This document shows positions 8,952-20,179 of a DNA stretch of 64,000 nt, one piece after another. Under the pieces are notes generated by a model. That model did not search any database. It saw only the letters and a program-made list of their open reading frames with translations, and had not been told where the DNA came from. Made by a program: the position numbers and the translations under genes. The stretch covers positions 181,188-245,187 of the forward strand of contig NZ_JALBFU010000001.1 of assembly GCF_022662575.1 (NCBI RefSeq), written 5' to 3'. Position 1 is the first letter of the stretch. Every line of letters begins with the position of its first letter. The DNA is from Luteimonas aquatica. Lineage in GTDB: Bacteria; Pseudomonadota; Gammaproteobacteria; Xanthomonadales; Xanthomonadaceae.

Positions 8952-9905
8952 ATGACCGGTCGCGAGAGCCGCGTCGATCTCAACCTGTTCCGCATCCTCG
9001 ATGCGATCCATACCCATGGCGGCATCGGCGCGGCCGCGCGCGCGCTGCATCTCACCCAGCCGGCGGTCAGCCATGCGCTGAACCGCCTGCGCGCGCACTT
9101 CGACGACCCCTTGTTCGTGCGCCAGGGCAATCGGGTGTTTCCCACCGAACGCACACGCGCGGTGATCGCCGACGTGCAGGCGCACCTGAAGGGCCTGCAG
9201 GCCGTCTCGCGGCTGCGCGCCGACTTCGATCCGGCGGCCCTGGAGATGGAATTCGCCTTGGGCTTCCGCGACGCGCTGGAGCCGATCGTGCTGCCGCGGC
9301 TGCTCGCGCGCCTGGCCGCTTCGGCGCCGGGGCTGCGCCTGGTCAGCCGGCGCGTGGCGCTGGGCGAGCTCGAGCGCGAACTGGTCGCCGGCCGCATCGA
9401 TCTGGCGGTCGATCGCCGGCTGCCGGTCGGCCCGCGCCTGGTCACCGAGTACCTGATCGAGGATTCGCTGGTGGTGGCGATGCGCCGCCGCCACGCGCTG
9501 GCCGCCGGCACGATGCGCCGCGCCGAGTACCTGGCGGCGCGGCACGTGGCGGTCTCTCCGCTCGGCGAGCCGCATACGCTCGACGTGCTGCTCGGACAGA
9601 GCGGCGTGTTCCGCGACATCCGCCTGGTCTGCCAGCACTATTTCGCCGCCTGCGAGGCGATCGCCGGCAGCGATCTGCTGCTGACCCTGCCGCTGTCCTA
9701 TGCGCAGCACCTGTCGGAGCGCGTGCCGATCCTGGTTCGGCCGCTGCCGCTGCGGGTGAGGCCGTTTCCGATCCTGGGCTACTGGCACGAGTCGCGCCAG
9801 CACGATCAGGCGCATGCCTGGTTGCGCGGGCAGGTGGGCGAGATCATCCGTGGCGAGCCGGGGATGCGGCGCACGTCCAGGCGCACTCCCGCGCGCCCTG
9901 CCTGA
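8952..9905 (+). CDS. LysR-family transcriptional regulator
   Basis: A 317-residue LysR regulator. The N-terminal winged helix-turn-helix is clear: VDLNLFRILDAIHTHGGI, then AARALHLTQPAVSHALNRLR and DDPLFVRQGNRVFPTERT. Residues from about 90 onward form the substrate-binding domain that senses a small coinducer. It is divergent from the seven-gene acyl-CoA catabolic operon, so it most likely controls that operon in response to a pathway intermediate. An upstream ATG at 8829 would add 41 residues without similarity to the family (and is in the promoter area), so the start at 8952 (MTGRESRVDLN) is preferred. The C-terminal tail GMRRTSRRTPARPA is unusually basic. Confidence 0.88.
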   Translation: MTGRESRVDLNLFRILDAIHTHGGIGAAARALHLTQPAVSHALNRLRAHFDDPLFVRQGNRVFPTERTRAVIADVQAHLKGLQAVSRLRADFDPAALEMEFALGFRDALEPIVLPRLLARLAASAPGLRLVSRRVALGELERELVAGRIDLAVDRRLPVGPRLVTEYLIEDSLVVAMRRRHALAAGTMRRAEYLAARHVAVSPLGEPHTLDVLLGQSGVFRDIRLVCQHYFAACEAIAGSDLLLTLPLSYAQHLSERVPILVRPLPLRVRPFPILGYWHESRQHDQAHAWLRGQVGEIIRGEPGMRRTSRRTPARPA

Positions 9906-10125
9906 TGCACGCTCCGCGCCGTCGGTGTGCCAACCGAACCGCTCCGTCATGACCCGCCGCAGGCCGCTCATGATGCGGCGCGGCATGTGCTAGCGTCTCG
10001 CTAGGGGGCGATTCCGGAGGCGCCGCCGCTTCCGGAAGGCGCGCGCCGGCGTCCGCATCGTCATGCGTGCCGCCTTGTCCCGGGAAAGGCATCGATCGCG
10101 GCGGCATTCGACGGAGGACATCCGC

Positions 10126-10386
10126 ATGAAAGGAATTGCAACAGGCGCGGCATTGGCGCTTTTCGTCGCAGCGATGAGTGCGGCGGCGCCGGTGGCGGCC
10201 GAGCCGACCTATGCGTGCACGGCGGACACGGAAGGGCATCTGTTTCTGGTGCCTTACGACCATCCCGGCGACCCCGGCGCCTACTATCAGTGCCGCGGCG
10301 GGGCATGGCGCCTGATCGGAGTGTGCACGCCCGGCGCAGGCTGCCCGCAACCGCCGGATCCGGACGGGCCGGGCGTCGAGACCTAG
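10126..10386 (+). CDS. Small exported Cys-containing protein
   Basis: An 86-residue protein with a signal peptide (MKGIATGAALALFVAAMSAA, cut near VAAEPTYA) and GGAGG Shine-Dalgarno eight bases before the ATG. The mature part has four cysteines in the order C...YYQCRGGAW...GVCTPGAGC. The spacing C-(n)-YYQC-RGG recalls peritrophin-type chitin-binding domains, but the domain would be incomplete, so this is only a resemblance. It stands alone between the LysR gene and convergent serA. A 15-base palindrome (CTAGCG-TCT-CGCTAG, 9990-10004) lies upstream. Function unknown; other small exported proteins of this kind are spread over the window. Confidence 0.7.
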   Translation: MKGIATGAALALFVAAMSAAAPVAAEPTYACTADTEGHLFLVPYDHPGDPGAYYQCRGGAWRLIGVCTPGAGCPQPPDPDGPGVET

Positions 10387-10486
10387 CGGTTCCTCGCGGC
10401 CGCCGAGCGTCGCCGGAGGCGGGATCCCTGCGCGGATCCCGCCGCTTGCGCGCGAAGCGGACCAGGCGGGGCGGAGCGCGGCACCG

Positions 10487-11722
<1,236 letters not shown>

Positions 11723-11803
11723 CTTCTTTCGATAGGGGATGGCGGCATATGCATCTGCATCGCTTTGGCAGGGGCGAAGCGTTTCGTCCGCTGTCGCGGA
11801 CGA

Positions 11804-12030
11804 GTTCATTTCTTTTGAAAGGCGTCAAAAGAAACGAACCAAAGAAAAACGCCTTCCCGACGAGTCAGTCCCATCGCTTCGCCGCTATCGGGATTTTTCG
11901 ACTCGCCATCCTGGCTCGGTCGAAAAACGGCGCACATCCTGTACGCCGCCCTTCGGGTCTGCGATCAGTCCCTCCGCTTCGGATTCCTGGCGGCGAAGAG
12001 CAGAAGCAGAAGGTTGGGGCGGCGCGCGTC
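11804..12030. repeat. Xanthomonad-style intergenic repeat with inverted repeats
   Basis: The 411-bp gap between divergent serA (start 11722) and the FAD-oxidase gene (start 12134) is unlike coding DNA. It holds a 15-bp dyad with one mismatch (arms 11804-11818 and 11825-11839, core TTTCTTTTGA / TCAAAAGAAA) and a second dyad, TTTTTCGA (11894-11901) with TCGAAAAA (11920-11927), followed by short GAAGCAGAAG-like runs. Sequences of this style are common in intergenic regions of Xanthomonadales genomes. Its role (mobile repeat, regulation or mRNA processing) is not known from the sequence. Confidence 0.5.
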
Positions 12031-12133
12031 CCCATGGAGTGTGCCAGCAAATCCGGGTTTTTGCTGCACTGCCGCACTGGACGCCGACCGGGCCGGCTGG
12101 CACGCTGGCTCTCCCGCCGATGCCTCCGATCCC

Positions 12134-13522
12134 ATGGCCGACCCGCGTCTCGATTCCCTGCTGCAGGCCGTGCCGGGGCTGCGCCTGAAAACCGATCCGG
12201 CCGACCTGGAACACTACGGCCGCGACTGGACCCGGCGCTGGACGCCGGCGCCGCTGGCGGTGGCGCTGCCCGCGGACGCCGGCCAGGTGCAGGCCGTGGT
12301 GCGCTGGGCGGGTGCGAACGGGGTCGGTGTCGTTCCCTCGGGCGGGCGCACCGGATTGTCCGGCGGGGCGGTGGCCGCCGACGGCGAGCTGGTGCTGAGC
12401 ATGGAGCGGATGAACCGCGTGCTCGGCTTCGATCCCATCGACCGCACCCTGACCGTGCAGCCGGGCATCGCCCTTCAGGCGGTGCACGAGGCCGCCCGCG
12501 AGCACGGGCTGGTCTATCCGGTCGACTTCGCCGCGCGCGGCTCCTGCAGCATCGGCGGCAACATCGCCACCAACGCCGGCGGCATCCGCGTGATCCGCTA
12601 CGGCAACACCCGCGAATGGGTCGCCGGACTGAAGCTGGTGACCGGGACGGGAGCGCTGGTCGACCTCAACCGCGGCCTGATCAAGAATTCCAGCGGCTAC
12701 GACCTGCGGCACCTGGCCATCGCCTCCGAGGGCACGCTCGGCGTGATCGTGGAGGCGACGCTGCGGCTGACCGACCCGCCGCCGCCGACCAACGTGATGC
12801 TGCTGGCGCTGCCCTCGTTCCAGGTGCTGATGCAGGTGTATGCCGCCCTGCGCGAACGCCTGCAGCTGGAGGCGTTCGAGTTCTTCACCGATCGCGCGCT
12901 GCACCACGTGCTCGCCCACGGCGCGCAGGCGCCGTTCGCCGAGATCCATCCGTATTACGTGGTCACCGAGTTCGCGACCGGCGACGAGCGCCAGGAAGCG
13001 CGGGTGCTGGAAGCCTTCGAGCACTGCATGGACAGCGGCTGGGTCAGCGACGGGGTGATCAGCCAGAGCGAGGCGCAGGCCGCGCAGCTGTGGCGCCTGC
13101 GCGAGGGCATCACCGAGAGCCTGGCGCGCCACAAGCCGTACAAGAACGACGTCTCGGTGCGGATCTCGCGGATGCCGGCATTCCTGGAACAAACGCAGGC
13201 GCTGCTCGGGCGGGAGTACCCGCATTTCGACGTGGTCTGGTTCGGCCACATCGGCGACGGCAACCTGCACATCAACGTGCTCAAGCCCGACGGTTTGGAG
13301 GACGCCGTCTTCCTGACGCAGTGCGAGCATGTCACCAGGCTGCTGGCGGCGACGCTGGAGGAGCACGGCGGCAGCATTTCCGCCGAGCACGGCATCGGCC
13401 TGGTCAAGAAGCCGTACCTGTCCTGCACCCGCGGCGCGGAGGAGATCGCCCTGATGCGCGGGATCAAGCGGGTGCTCGATCCGTCCGGCATCATGAATCC
13501 CGGAAAGCTGTTCGACCGATAG
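12134..13522 (+). CDS. FAD-linked oxidase, D-2-hydroxyglutarate/D-lactate dehydrogenase type
   Basis: A 462-residue VAO-family flavoprotein. The FAD-binding PCMH half contains VVPSGGRTGLSGGAV and GGNIATNAGGIRVIRYGN; the C-terminal cap has WFGHIGDGNLHINV (metal-binding His pair) and SAEHGIGLVKK. Members oxidise D-2-hydroxyacids and pass electrons to ETF or quinone. The gene is divergent from serA. In Pseudomonas the D-2-hydroxyglutarate dehydrogenase is functionally coupled with SerA, because SerA makes D-2-hydroxyglutarate to pull the serine pathway and the flavoprotein recycles it. That makes D-2-hydroxyglutarate the best substrate guess, ahead of D-lactate or glycolate. The start is the ATG at 12134 (MADPRLDSLLQ). 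Confidence 0.88.
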   Translation: MADPRLDSLLQAVPGLRLKTDPADLEHYGRDWTRRWTPAPLAVALPADAGQVQAVVRWAGANGVGVVPSGGRTGLSGGAVAADGELVLSMERMNRVLGFDPIDRTLTVQPGIALQAVHEAAREHGLVYPVDFAARGSCSIGGNIATNAGGIRVIRYGNTREWVAGLKLVTGTGALVDLNRGLIKNSSGYDLRHLAIASEGTLGVIVEATLRLTDPPPPTNVMLLALPSFQVLMQVYAALRERLQLEAFEFFTDRALHHVLAHGAQAPFAEIHPYYVVTEFATGDERQEARVLEAFEHCMDSGWVSDGVISQSEAQAAQLWRLREGITESLARHKPYKNDVSVRISRMPAFLEQTQALLGREYPHFDVVWFGHIGDGNLHINVLKPDGLEDAVFLTQCEHVTRLLAATLEEHGGSISAEHGIGLVKKPYLSCTRGAEEIALMRGIKRVLDPSGIMNPGKLFDR

Positions 13523-13658
13523 CGCTGCCGCGGCGGAGCGGCGCGCGCGCCGCGATGATCCGTTCGCGCCATGGATTTCGAGTTGAGGGTTGGCTGTGCT
13601 CCCGATCGCGGGAGGCACGGCCCTCGCATCCATTCGACACATCCATGGGAGAACAGTC

Positions 13659-13979
13659 GTGAAATATCCGATTCTCGGCGCGATGGCGCTGATGGCTTCC
13701 TGCCTGTTCGCGCCGACGCAGGCGCGCGCGGACTCCGTCTACCTGGAATGCACGGACGGCAACTATTGCTACACGGACCGGCCGGGTCCCGCGCACGACA
13801 GGATCGAGTGGGCCATCGATCCGCAGGGAACCGATGCGGTGATCCCCTACAACTGCACCAACAAGTATTCCTGTTCCTTCTACTGCCCCCGGCGCGGCGG
13901 GCTGATCAAGGCCACCGTCGGCTTCTACCTGAACCATCAGGCCACCGGCACGGCGACCACCACCGGGCCTTGCTACTAG
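13659..13979 (+). CDS. Small exported Cys-rich protein
   Basis: A 106-residue protein read from a GTG start (MKYPILGAMALMASCLFAPT) placed 5-6 bases after a GGGAGAA ribosome site; an in-frame upstream ATG lacks such a site. The signal peptide is cut near ARADSVYL. The mature domain of about 80 residues has six cysteines (YLECTDGNYC, YNCTNKYSCSFYC, GPC at the end), so it is probably disulphide-bonded in the periplasm or outside. I do not recognise the family. The stop codon sits in an 11-base tandem duplication (TAGTGGGCCAT at 13977-13987 and 13988-13998), so the gene ends with two in-line TAG codons in the duplicated block. Confidence 0.7.
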   Translation: MKYPILGAMALMASCLFAPTQARADSVYLECTDGNYCYTDRPGPAHDRIEWAIDPQGTDAVIPYNCTNKYSCSFYCPRRGGLIKATVGFYLNHQATGTATTTGPCY

Positions 13980-14097
13980 TGGGCCATTAGTGGGCCATCG
14001 AACGCGAGTCGGGACATCCGGCGCGTCGGGAAGGCGGGCGCCGCGCCCGATGCCTGCCCATGCCTCGCGACGAGGCATGGGTTCGAGCCGCGGGCGT

Positions 14098-14664
14098 TCA
14101 GTCCGCGCGTCCGCCGAACTCGCCCGTGGTGGTGTTCACCCACACCCGCTCGCCGTTGCCGATGTACTCGGGCACCTGGATTTCCAGGCCGGTGCTGAGC
14201 CTGGCCGGCTTGGGCCGCTTGGTGGCGGTGCCGCCCTTGAGCTCGGGCGGGGTCTCGACCACTTCCAGCACCACGCTCTGCGGCAGCTGCACGGCCACCG
14301 GCTGCTCGTCGATCACCTGCACGTAGCAGCCGCTCAGTCCGTCGGTGATGTAGCCGGCGGCATCGCCGACCACGTCGGCGTCGAGGGTGTAGGGGGTGAA
14401 GTCCTCGTCGTCCATGAACACGAACGCCTCGCCGTCCTTGTACGAGAAGCTGGCCTGGCGGCGCAGCAGGTCGACTTCCTTGAGCTCGTCGTCGGCGTCG
14501 AAGCTGGCGTCGGTCTTGTTGCCGCCGGGCACGCTGTACATGACGAAACGGAAGCGCACGTTGCCGCCGCGGCCCTGCGGCGAGCTGCGCTCGATGTCGC
14601 GCACCTGGTACACGCCGTTGTTGTGTTCGACCACGTTTCCTTTCTTGACGTCGTAGGCTTTCAT
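14098..14664 (-). CDS. yeiP: Elongation factor P-like protein EfpL (YeiP)
   Basis: A 188-residue, three-domain EF-P paralogue. It binds the ribosomal E site and eases peptide-bond formation at polyproline and similar stalling motifs. It is assigned to YeiP/EfpL rather than EF-P because the domain I loop reads [10 protein letters not shown], matching the long SPxxRG loop of YeiP, and lacks the EF-P beta-3/beta-4 Lys loop PGKG. The C-terminal OB domain ends with [14 protein letters not shown]...[18 protein letters not shown], the conserved tail of the family. The start [10 protein letters not shown] at 14664 is chosen; upstream in-frame codons are not conserved. It is monocistronic between a small exported protein and an SDR gene on the same strand. 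Confidence 0.93.
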   Translation of the reverse strand: MKAYDVKKGNVVEHNNGVYQVRDIERSSPQGRGGNVRFRFVMYSVPGGNKTDASFDADDELKEVDLLRRQASFSYKDGEAFVFMDDEDFTPYTLDADVVGDAAGYITDGLSGCYVQVIDEQPVAVQLPQSVVLEVVETPPELKGGTATKRPKPARLSTGLEIQVPEYIGNGERVWVNTTTGEFGGRAD

Positions 14665-14746
14665 CGGATTGGGTTCTTGGAGGGAAATGGGCAAGGCGCG
14701 TCGAATCCCGCGCGTCATCCGGGCCCGGCCCGGACGACGCGGAAGA

Positions 14747-15517
14747 TCACTTCGGCGCCAGGCGCGTGGCGCCGTCGATGCGGATGGTCTCGCCGTTGAG
14801 GTAGCGGTTGCCGAGGATGTAGGCGACCAGGTCGGCGAACTCCTCCGGACGGCCGAGCCGCGAGGGGAAGGGGATGGAGGCGGACAGCGACTGCTGCACT
14901 TCCTCGCTCATGCCGTCGACCATCGGCGTCCAGAACACGCCCGGCGCGACGGTCATCACGCGGATGCCGAAGCGCGAGAGCTCGCGCGCCATCGGCAGGG
15001 TCATGCCGACCACGCCGCCCTTGGACGCGGAATAGGCGGCCTGGCCGATCTGGCCCTCGTAGGCGGCCACGGAGGCGGTGTTGACGATCACGCCGCGCTC
15101 GCCGTCCTCGCCCGCCTCGTTGCCCTGCATCACGGCCGCGGCCGCCTTGGCGACGTTGAAGCTGCCGACCAGGTTGACCAGCACCGTGGTCTGGAACTGC
15201 GACAGCGGCATCGGGCCCTCGCGGCCGAGCACGCGCCCGGCGCCGAGGATGCCGGCGCAGTTGATGGCGGCGTTGAGGCCGCCGAAGAAGTCGCGCGCGG
15301 CGGCGATGTTGGCGGCGACGCCGGCCTCGTCGGTCACGTCGGTCTTGAAGTAGCGGGCCTTGTCGGCGCCGAGTCCGGCGACGGCGGCCGCGCCCTTGTC
15401 GTCGTTGACGTCGAACAGCGCGACCTTGCCGCCGTGGGCGACCAGGTGCTGGGCGACGGCCAGGCCGAGGCCGGAAACGCCGCCGGTGACGACGGCGCGG
15501 GTGGCTGCGAGCTGCAT
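14747..15517 (-). CDS. SDR, 3-hydroxyacyl-CoA dehydrogenase type II-like
   Basis: A 256-residue short-chain dehydrogenase close to the HSD17B10/type II 3-hydroxyacyl-CoA dehydrogenase group. It has TGGVSGLG, the NAD-selecting LFDVNDDKG, the sequence [20 protein letters not shown] (the insertion typical of HSD10-like enzymes), the Ser in [12 protein letters not shown], and Tyr/Lys in [12 protein letters not shown]10-type enzymes oxidise short and methyl-branched 3-hydroxyacyl-CoAs, notably 2-methyl-3-hydroxybutyryl-CoA in isoleucine breakdown. It lies 65 bases downstream of HMG-CoA lyase on the same strand, so it fits a branched-chain amino acid degradation role together with the liu genes. 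Confidence 0.87.
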   Translation of the reverse strand: MQLAATRAVVTGGVSGLGLAVAQHLVAHGGKVALFDVNDDKGAAAVAGLGADKARYFKTDVTDEAGVAANIAAARDFFGGLNAAINCAGILGAGRVLGREGPMPLSQFQTTVLVNLVGSFNVAKAAAAVMQGNEAGEDGERGVIVNTASVAAYEGQIGQAAYSASKGGVVGMTLPMARELSRFGIRVMTVAPGVFWTPMVDGMSEEVQQSLSASIPFPSRLGRPEEFADLVAYILGNRYLNGETIRIDGATRLAPK

Positions 15518-15582
15518 GGGCGATCCTGCGGGGAAAACGCCCATTTTAGCCCAGAGCCGCGACGATCCCGCGACGGCGGGCG

Positions 15583-16482
15583 CTATGCCGCCGAGCGGGC
15601 GCGGGTCACCTTGCTGCTGGTCTCGTGGCCGAGCAGGGCGGCGAGCCAGCGCCCGGTCTCGACGAGGACCTCGAGGTCCACGCCGGTCGCGATGCCCATG
15701 CCGTGCAGCATGTAGACCACGTCCTCGCTGGCGACGTTGCCGGTGGCGCCCTTGGCGTAGGGGCAGCCGCCGGTGCCCGAGACCGCCGAATCCACCACCG
15801 CCACGCCTTCCTCCAGGCAGGCCAGGATGTTGGCCAGCGCCTGCCCGTAGGTGTCGTGGAAATGCACCGCCAGCGCCGGCATCGGCACCGCCTCGGCCAC
15901 CGCCAGCAGCATCGCCCGCGCCTTGGCGGGTGTGCCGACGCCGATGGTGTCGCCGAGCGAGACCTCGTAGCAGCCCATCGCGTGCAGCGCGCGCGCCACG
16001 CGCACCACGTCGGCCACCGGCACCTCGCCCTGGTAGGGGCAGCCGAGCACGGTGGACACGTAGCCGCGCACCGCCACGCCGTCGGCCCTGGCGCGCGCCA
16101 CCACCGGCTCGAAGCGCGCCAGCGACTCGTCGATCGAGGCGTTGATGTTCTTCCTGTTGAAGGCTTCCGAGGCCGCGGTGAAGACGGCGATCTCCTCGGC
16201 GCCCACCGCGCGCGCGCGGTCGTAGCCCTGCTCGTTGGGCACCAGCACCGGATAGCGCACGCCGGGCCGGCGGGCGATGCCGGCGAACACCTCGGCGGCA
16301 TCGGCCAGCTGCGGCACCCATTTCGGGCTGACGAAGCTGGTGGCCTCCACGGTCTGCAGGCCGGTGGCGCCCAGCCGGTCGATCAGTTCGATCTTCGCCG
16401 CGGCGGGGATGACGGTTTTTTCGTTCTGCAGCCCGTCGCGCGGGCCGACCTCGACGATGCGGACGTGGGTGGGAAGTGCCAT
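15583..16482 (-). CDS. liuE: Hydroxymethylglutaryl-CoA lyase
   Basis: A 299-residue TIM-barrel lyase that splits HMG-CoA to acetyl-CoA and acetoacetate, the last step of leucine degradation. The N-terminal signature VEVGPRDGLQNE carries the catalytic Arg/Asp pair; metal-binding His residues occur in VHFHDTYGQ; the active-site Cys loop is VSGTGGCPYAKGATGN, an exact match to the HMG-CoA lyase signature. The length is typical (about 300). The gene starts 85 bases after the MCC alpha stop and belongs to the same liu transcription unit. The intervening gap has a partly paired CCCTCGCCCG/CGGGAGAGGG element. Confidence 0.94.
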   Translation of the reverse strand: MALPTHVRIVEVGPRDGLQNEKTVIPAAAKIELIDRLGATGLQTVEATSFVSPKWVPQLADAAEVFAGIARRPGVRYPVLVPNEQGYDRARAVGAEEIAVFTAASEAFNRKNINASIDESLARFEPVVARARADGVAVRGYVSTVLGCPYQGEVPVADVVRVARALHAMGCYEVSLGDTIGVGTPAKARAMLLAVAEAVPMPALAVHFHDTYGQALANILACLEEGVAVVDSAVSGTGGCPYAKGATGNVASEDVVYMLHGMGIATGVDLEVLVETGRWLAALLGHETSSKVTRARSAA

Positions 16483-16567
16483 GGCGGACTCGGTCGATGC
16501 GTGGGTTCATGGCCCTCGCCCGTACGGCGGGAGAGGGGTGTCCAAGGAAGACGTGTGGGCGCGGGGC

Positions 16568-18583
<2,016 letters not shown>

Positions 18584-18590
18584 GGGGGCC

Positions 18591-18980
18591 CTAGGCTTCC
18601 GGCGCGTGGCAGACGGCTTCGATGTTGTGGCCGTCCGGATCGAGCACGAACGCGCCGTAGTAGTGGGGATGGTAATGCGGCCGCAGTCCCGGCGCGCCGT
18701 TGTCGCGGCCGCCGGCGGCGAGCGCGGCCGCGTGGAAGGCGTCGACCTGGGCGCGCGAGCCGGCGGCGATGGCCACGTGCATGCGCCCGCGCAGCGCTTG
18801 CCCGCTGCCGATCCAGAACCAGGGCTTGCCGCTGCTGCCGTAGCCGACGTGCGCGTCGCCGCCGCTCATCTCCGGCGTCACCTCCAGGATCGGCACCACG
18901 CCCAGCGGCGCCAGCGCGCGCTCGTAGAACGCCTTGCTGCGCGCGAAATCCGCCACCGGGAAGCCGACGTGATCGAGCAT
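18591..18980 (-). CDS. VOC-family (glyoxalase/bleomycin-resistance fold) protein
   Basis: A 129-residue single-module VOC protein: MLDHVGFPVADFARSKAFYERAL opens the first beta-alpha-beta-beta-beta unit, and YYGAFVLDPDGHNIEAVCH closes the second with the conserved metal-ligand region (His in the first strand, Glu in DGHNIEAV). The group contains small glyoxalase-like and dioxygenase-like proteins. It sits between liuC and liuD with only 4 and 7 bases of spacing, so it is made with the leucine pathway enzymes, but VOC proteins are not part of the textbook route. It may handle a reactive keto or thioester by-product. The function is not established. Confidence 0.82.
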   Translation of the reverse strand: MLDHVGFPVADFARSKAFYERALAPLGVVPILEVTPEMSGGDAHVGYGSSGKPWFWIGSGQALRGRMHVAIAAGSRAQVDAFHAAALAAGGRDNGAPGLRPHYHPHYYGAFVLDPDGHNIEAVCHAPEA

Positions 18981-18984
18981 GCCG

Positions 18985-19776
18985 CTACTCCTTCGCGGCC
19001 CATGCGGGCGCGCGCTTGTCGAGGAAGGCGCCCAGGCCCTCCTGTCCCTCGGCGGAGACGCGCAGCCCGGCGATCAGCGCGGCATTGGCGGCGTCGACGG
19101 CATCGCGGTCGGTCTGCGCCGCGACCGAGCGCACCAGCGCCTTGGCCTGCGCCGAGGCCAGCGGCCCGGCCTTGAGCAGCAGCGCGATCTGCCGTTCGAC
19201 CGCCGCATCCAGGGCGTCGGCCGCCGCCACCTCGTGCAGCAGGCCGATGGCCTGCGCGGTGCGCGCGTCGAAAATCTCGGCGGTGGCGAAATAGCGCCGC
19301 GACTGGCGCGCGCCGATGGCCGCGATGACGTAGGGCGAGATCACCGCCGGCAACAGGCCGAGCTTGCTCTCGGTGAGGCCGAACTTCGCCTCGGGCGTGC
19401 CGATGGCGATGTCGCAGCAGGCCACCAGCCCGACGCCGCCGCCGAAGGCCGCGCCGTGCACGCGGGCGATGGTCGGCTTGGGCAGTTCGTCCAGGGTGCG
19501 CATCAGGCGGGCGAGGGCGAGCGCGTCCTCGCGGTTCTCCGCCTCGCCGGCGGCGGCCATGCCGCGCATCCAGTTCAGGTCCGCGCCGGCCGAGAACGAG
19601 GCGCCGGCGCCTTCCAGCACCACCACGCGCACGGCGGCCTCGCCGGCCAGCCGTTCCAGCTCCGCGGTCAGCGCCGCGATCAGCGCCGCGTCGAAGGCGT
19701 TGTGCAGGTCCGGACGGTTCAGGCGCAGGCGGGCGACGGCGCCGGTGCGTTGCGAGAGCAGGGAGTCGAAGGCCAT
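18985..19776 (-). CDS. liuC: Enoyl-CoA hydratase/isomerase, likely methylglutaconyl-CoA hydratase
   Basis: A 263-residue crotonase-fold protein. The oxyanion-hole segment is GAGASFSAGADLNWMRGM and the acyl-CoA loop VHGAAFGGGVGLVACCDIAIG; the Glu region reads TESKLGLLPAVISPYV, as in LiuC/AUH hydratases. In leucine degradation it hydrates 3-methylglutaconyl-CoA to HMG-CoA. It is the first gene of the liuC-VOC-liuD run and lies divergent to the feo operon with a 127-bp gap. The C-terminal AFLDKRAPAWAAKE is the usual end (FLEKRKPxW). The assignment as liuC rests on context plus the ADLNWM motif that is common in this group. Confidence 0.88.
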   Translation of the reverse strand: MAFDSLLSQRTGAVARLRLNRPDLHNAFDAALIAALTAELERLAGEAAVRVVVLEGAGASFSAGADLNWMRGMAAAGEAENREDALALARLMRTLDELPKPTIARVHGAAFGGGVGLVACCDIAIGTPEAKFGLTESKLGLLPAVISPYVIAAIGARQSRRYFATAEIFDARTAQAIGLLHEVAAADALDAAVERQIALLLKAGPLASAQAKALVRSVAAQTDRDAVDAANAALIAGLRVSAEGQEGLGAFLDKRAPAWAAKE

Positions 19777-19863
19777 CGGCGGGACCGGAGGGAAAGGCGG
19801 AATGATAGCCGCTGCACCGTTGCGTTCCGGCCCGGCCCTGGTGTCGCGGGCGATCAGCTAATG

Positions 19864-19886
19864 TATAATTGAGAACAATTCCCATT
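19864..19886 (+). promoter_or_regulatory. feo promoter with Fur box
   Basis: A perfect TATAAT -10 hexamer (19864-19869) overlaps a Fur-box-like dyad AATTGAGAACAATTCCCATT (19867-19886), close to the classical AATGATAATnATTATCATT arrangement and similar to xanthomonad Fur sites. It lies 17 bases upstream of the GTG start of feoA. Iron-bound Fur covering the -10 box would block the ferrous iron uptake operon. The -35 element is weak. Binding is inferred from sequence only. Confidence 0.75.
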
Positions 19887-19903
19887 CTGGTTCTGGTGTA
19901 TCC

Positions 19904-20179
19904 GTGAGGCTGTCCGATTTGCCGCGACGCGCCAGCGCCACCGTCGAGAGCGTGGAGGACCAGATGCCTCACGATCCCATTGCCCGCCGCCTCCGCGAAC
20001 TCGGCTTCGTGGCCGGGGAAACCGTGCAGCTGATGGCGCATGGGCCGCTCGGCGCCGAGCCGCTGCTGGTGCAGATCGGCTTCACCCGCTTCGCGCTGCG
20101 CCGCAAGGAGGCCGCGCGCGTGATCCTGAAGAACGGCGCGGCCGACGCGCCCGCCATCGCGCGCACGGTGGGCGAATGA
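19904..20179 (+). CDS. feoA: Ferrous iron transport protein A
   Basis: A 91-residue SH3-like FeoA protein with a GTG start (MRLSDLPRRASATVESV). Typical parts are IARRLRELGFVAGETVQLMAHGPLG and DPLLVQIGFTRFALRRKEAARV-like text (here EPLLVQIG, FALRRKEA). FeoA helps the FeoB permease bring Fe2+ into the cell. The first gene of the feo operon, its stop overlaps the feoB ATG by four bases (ATGA). A Fur box lies just upstream, so it should be expressed under iron limitation. A length of 75-95 is normal. Confidence 0.9.
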   Translation: MRLSDLPRRASATVESVEDQMPHDPIARRLRELGFVAGETVQLMAHGPLGAEPLLVQIGFTRFALRRKEAARVILKNGAADAPAIARTVGE

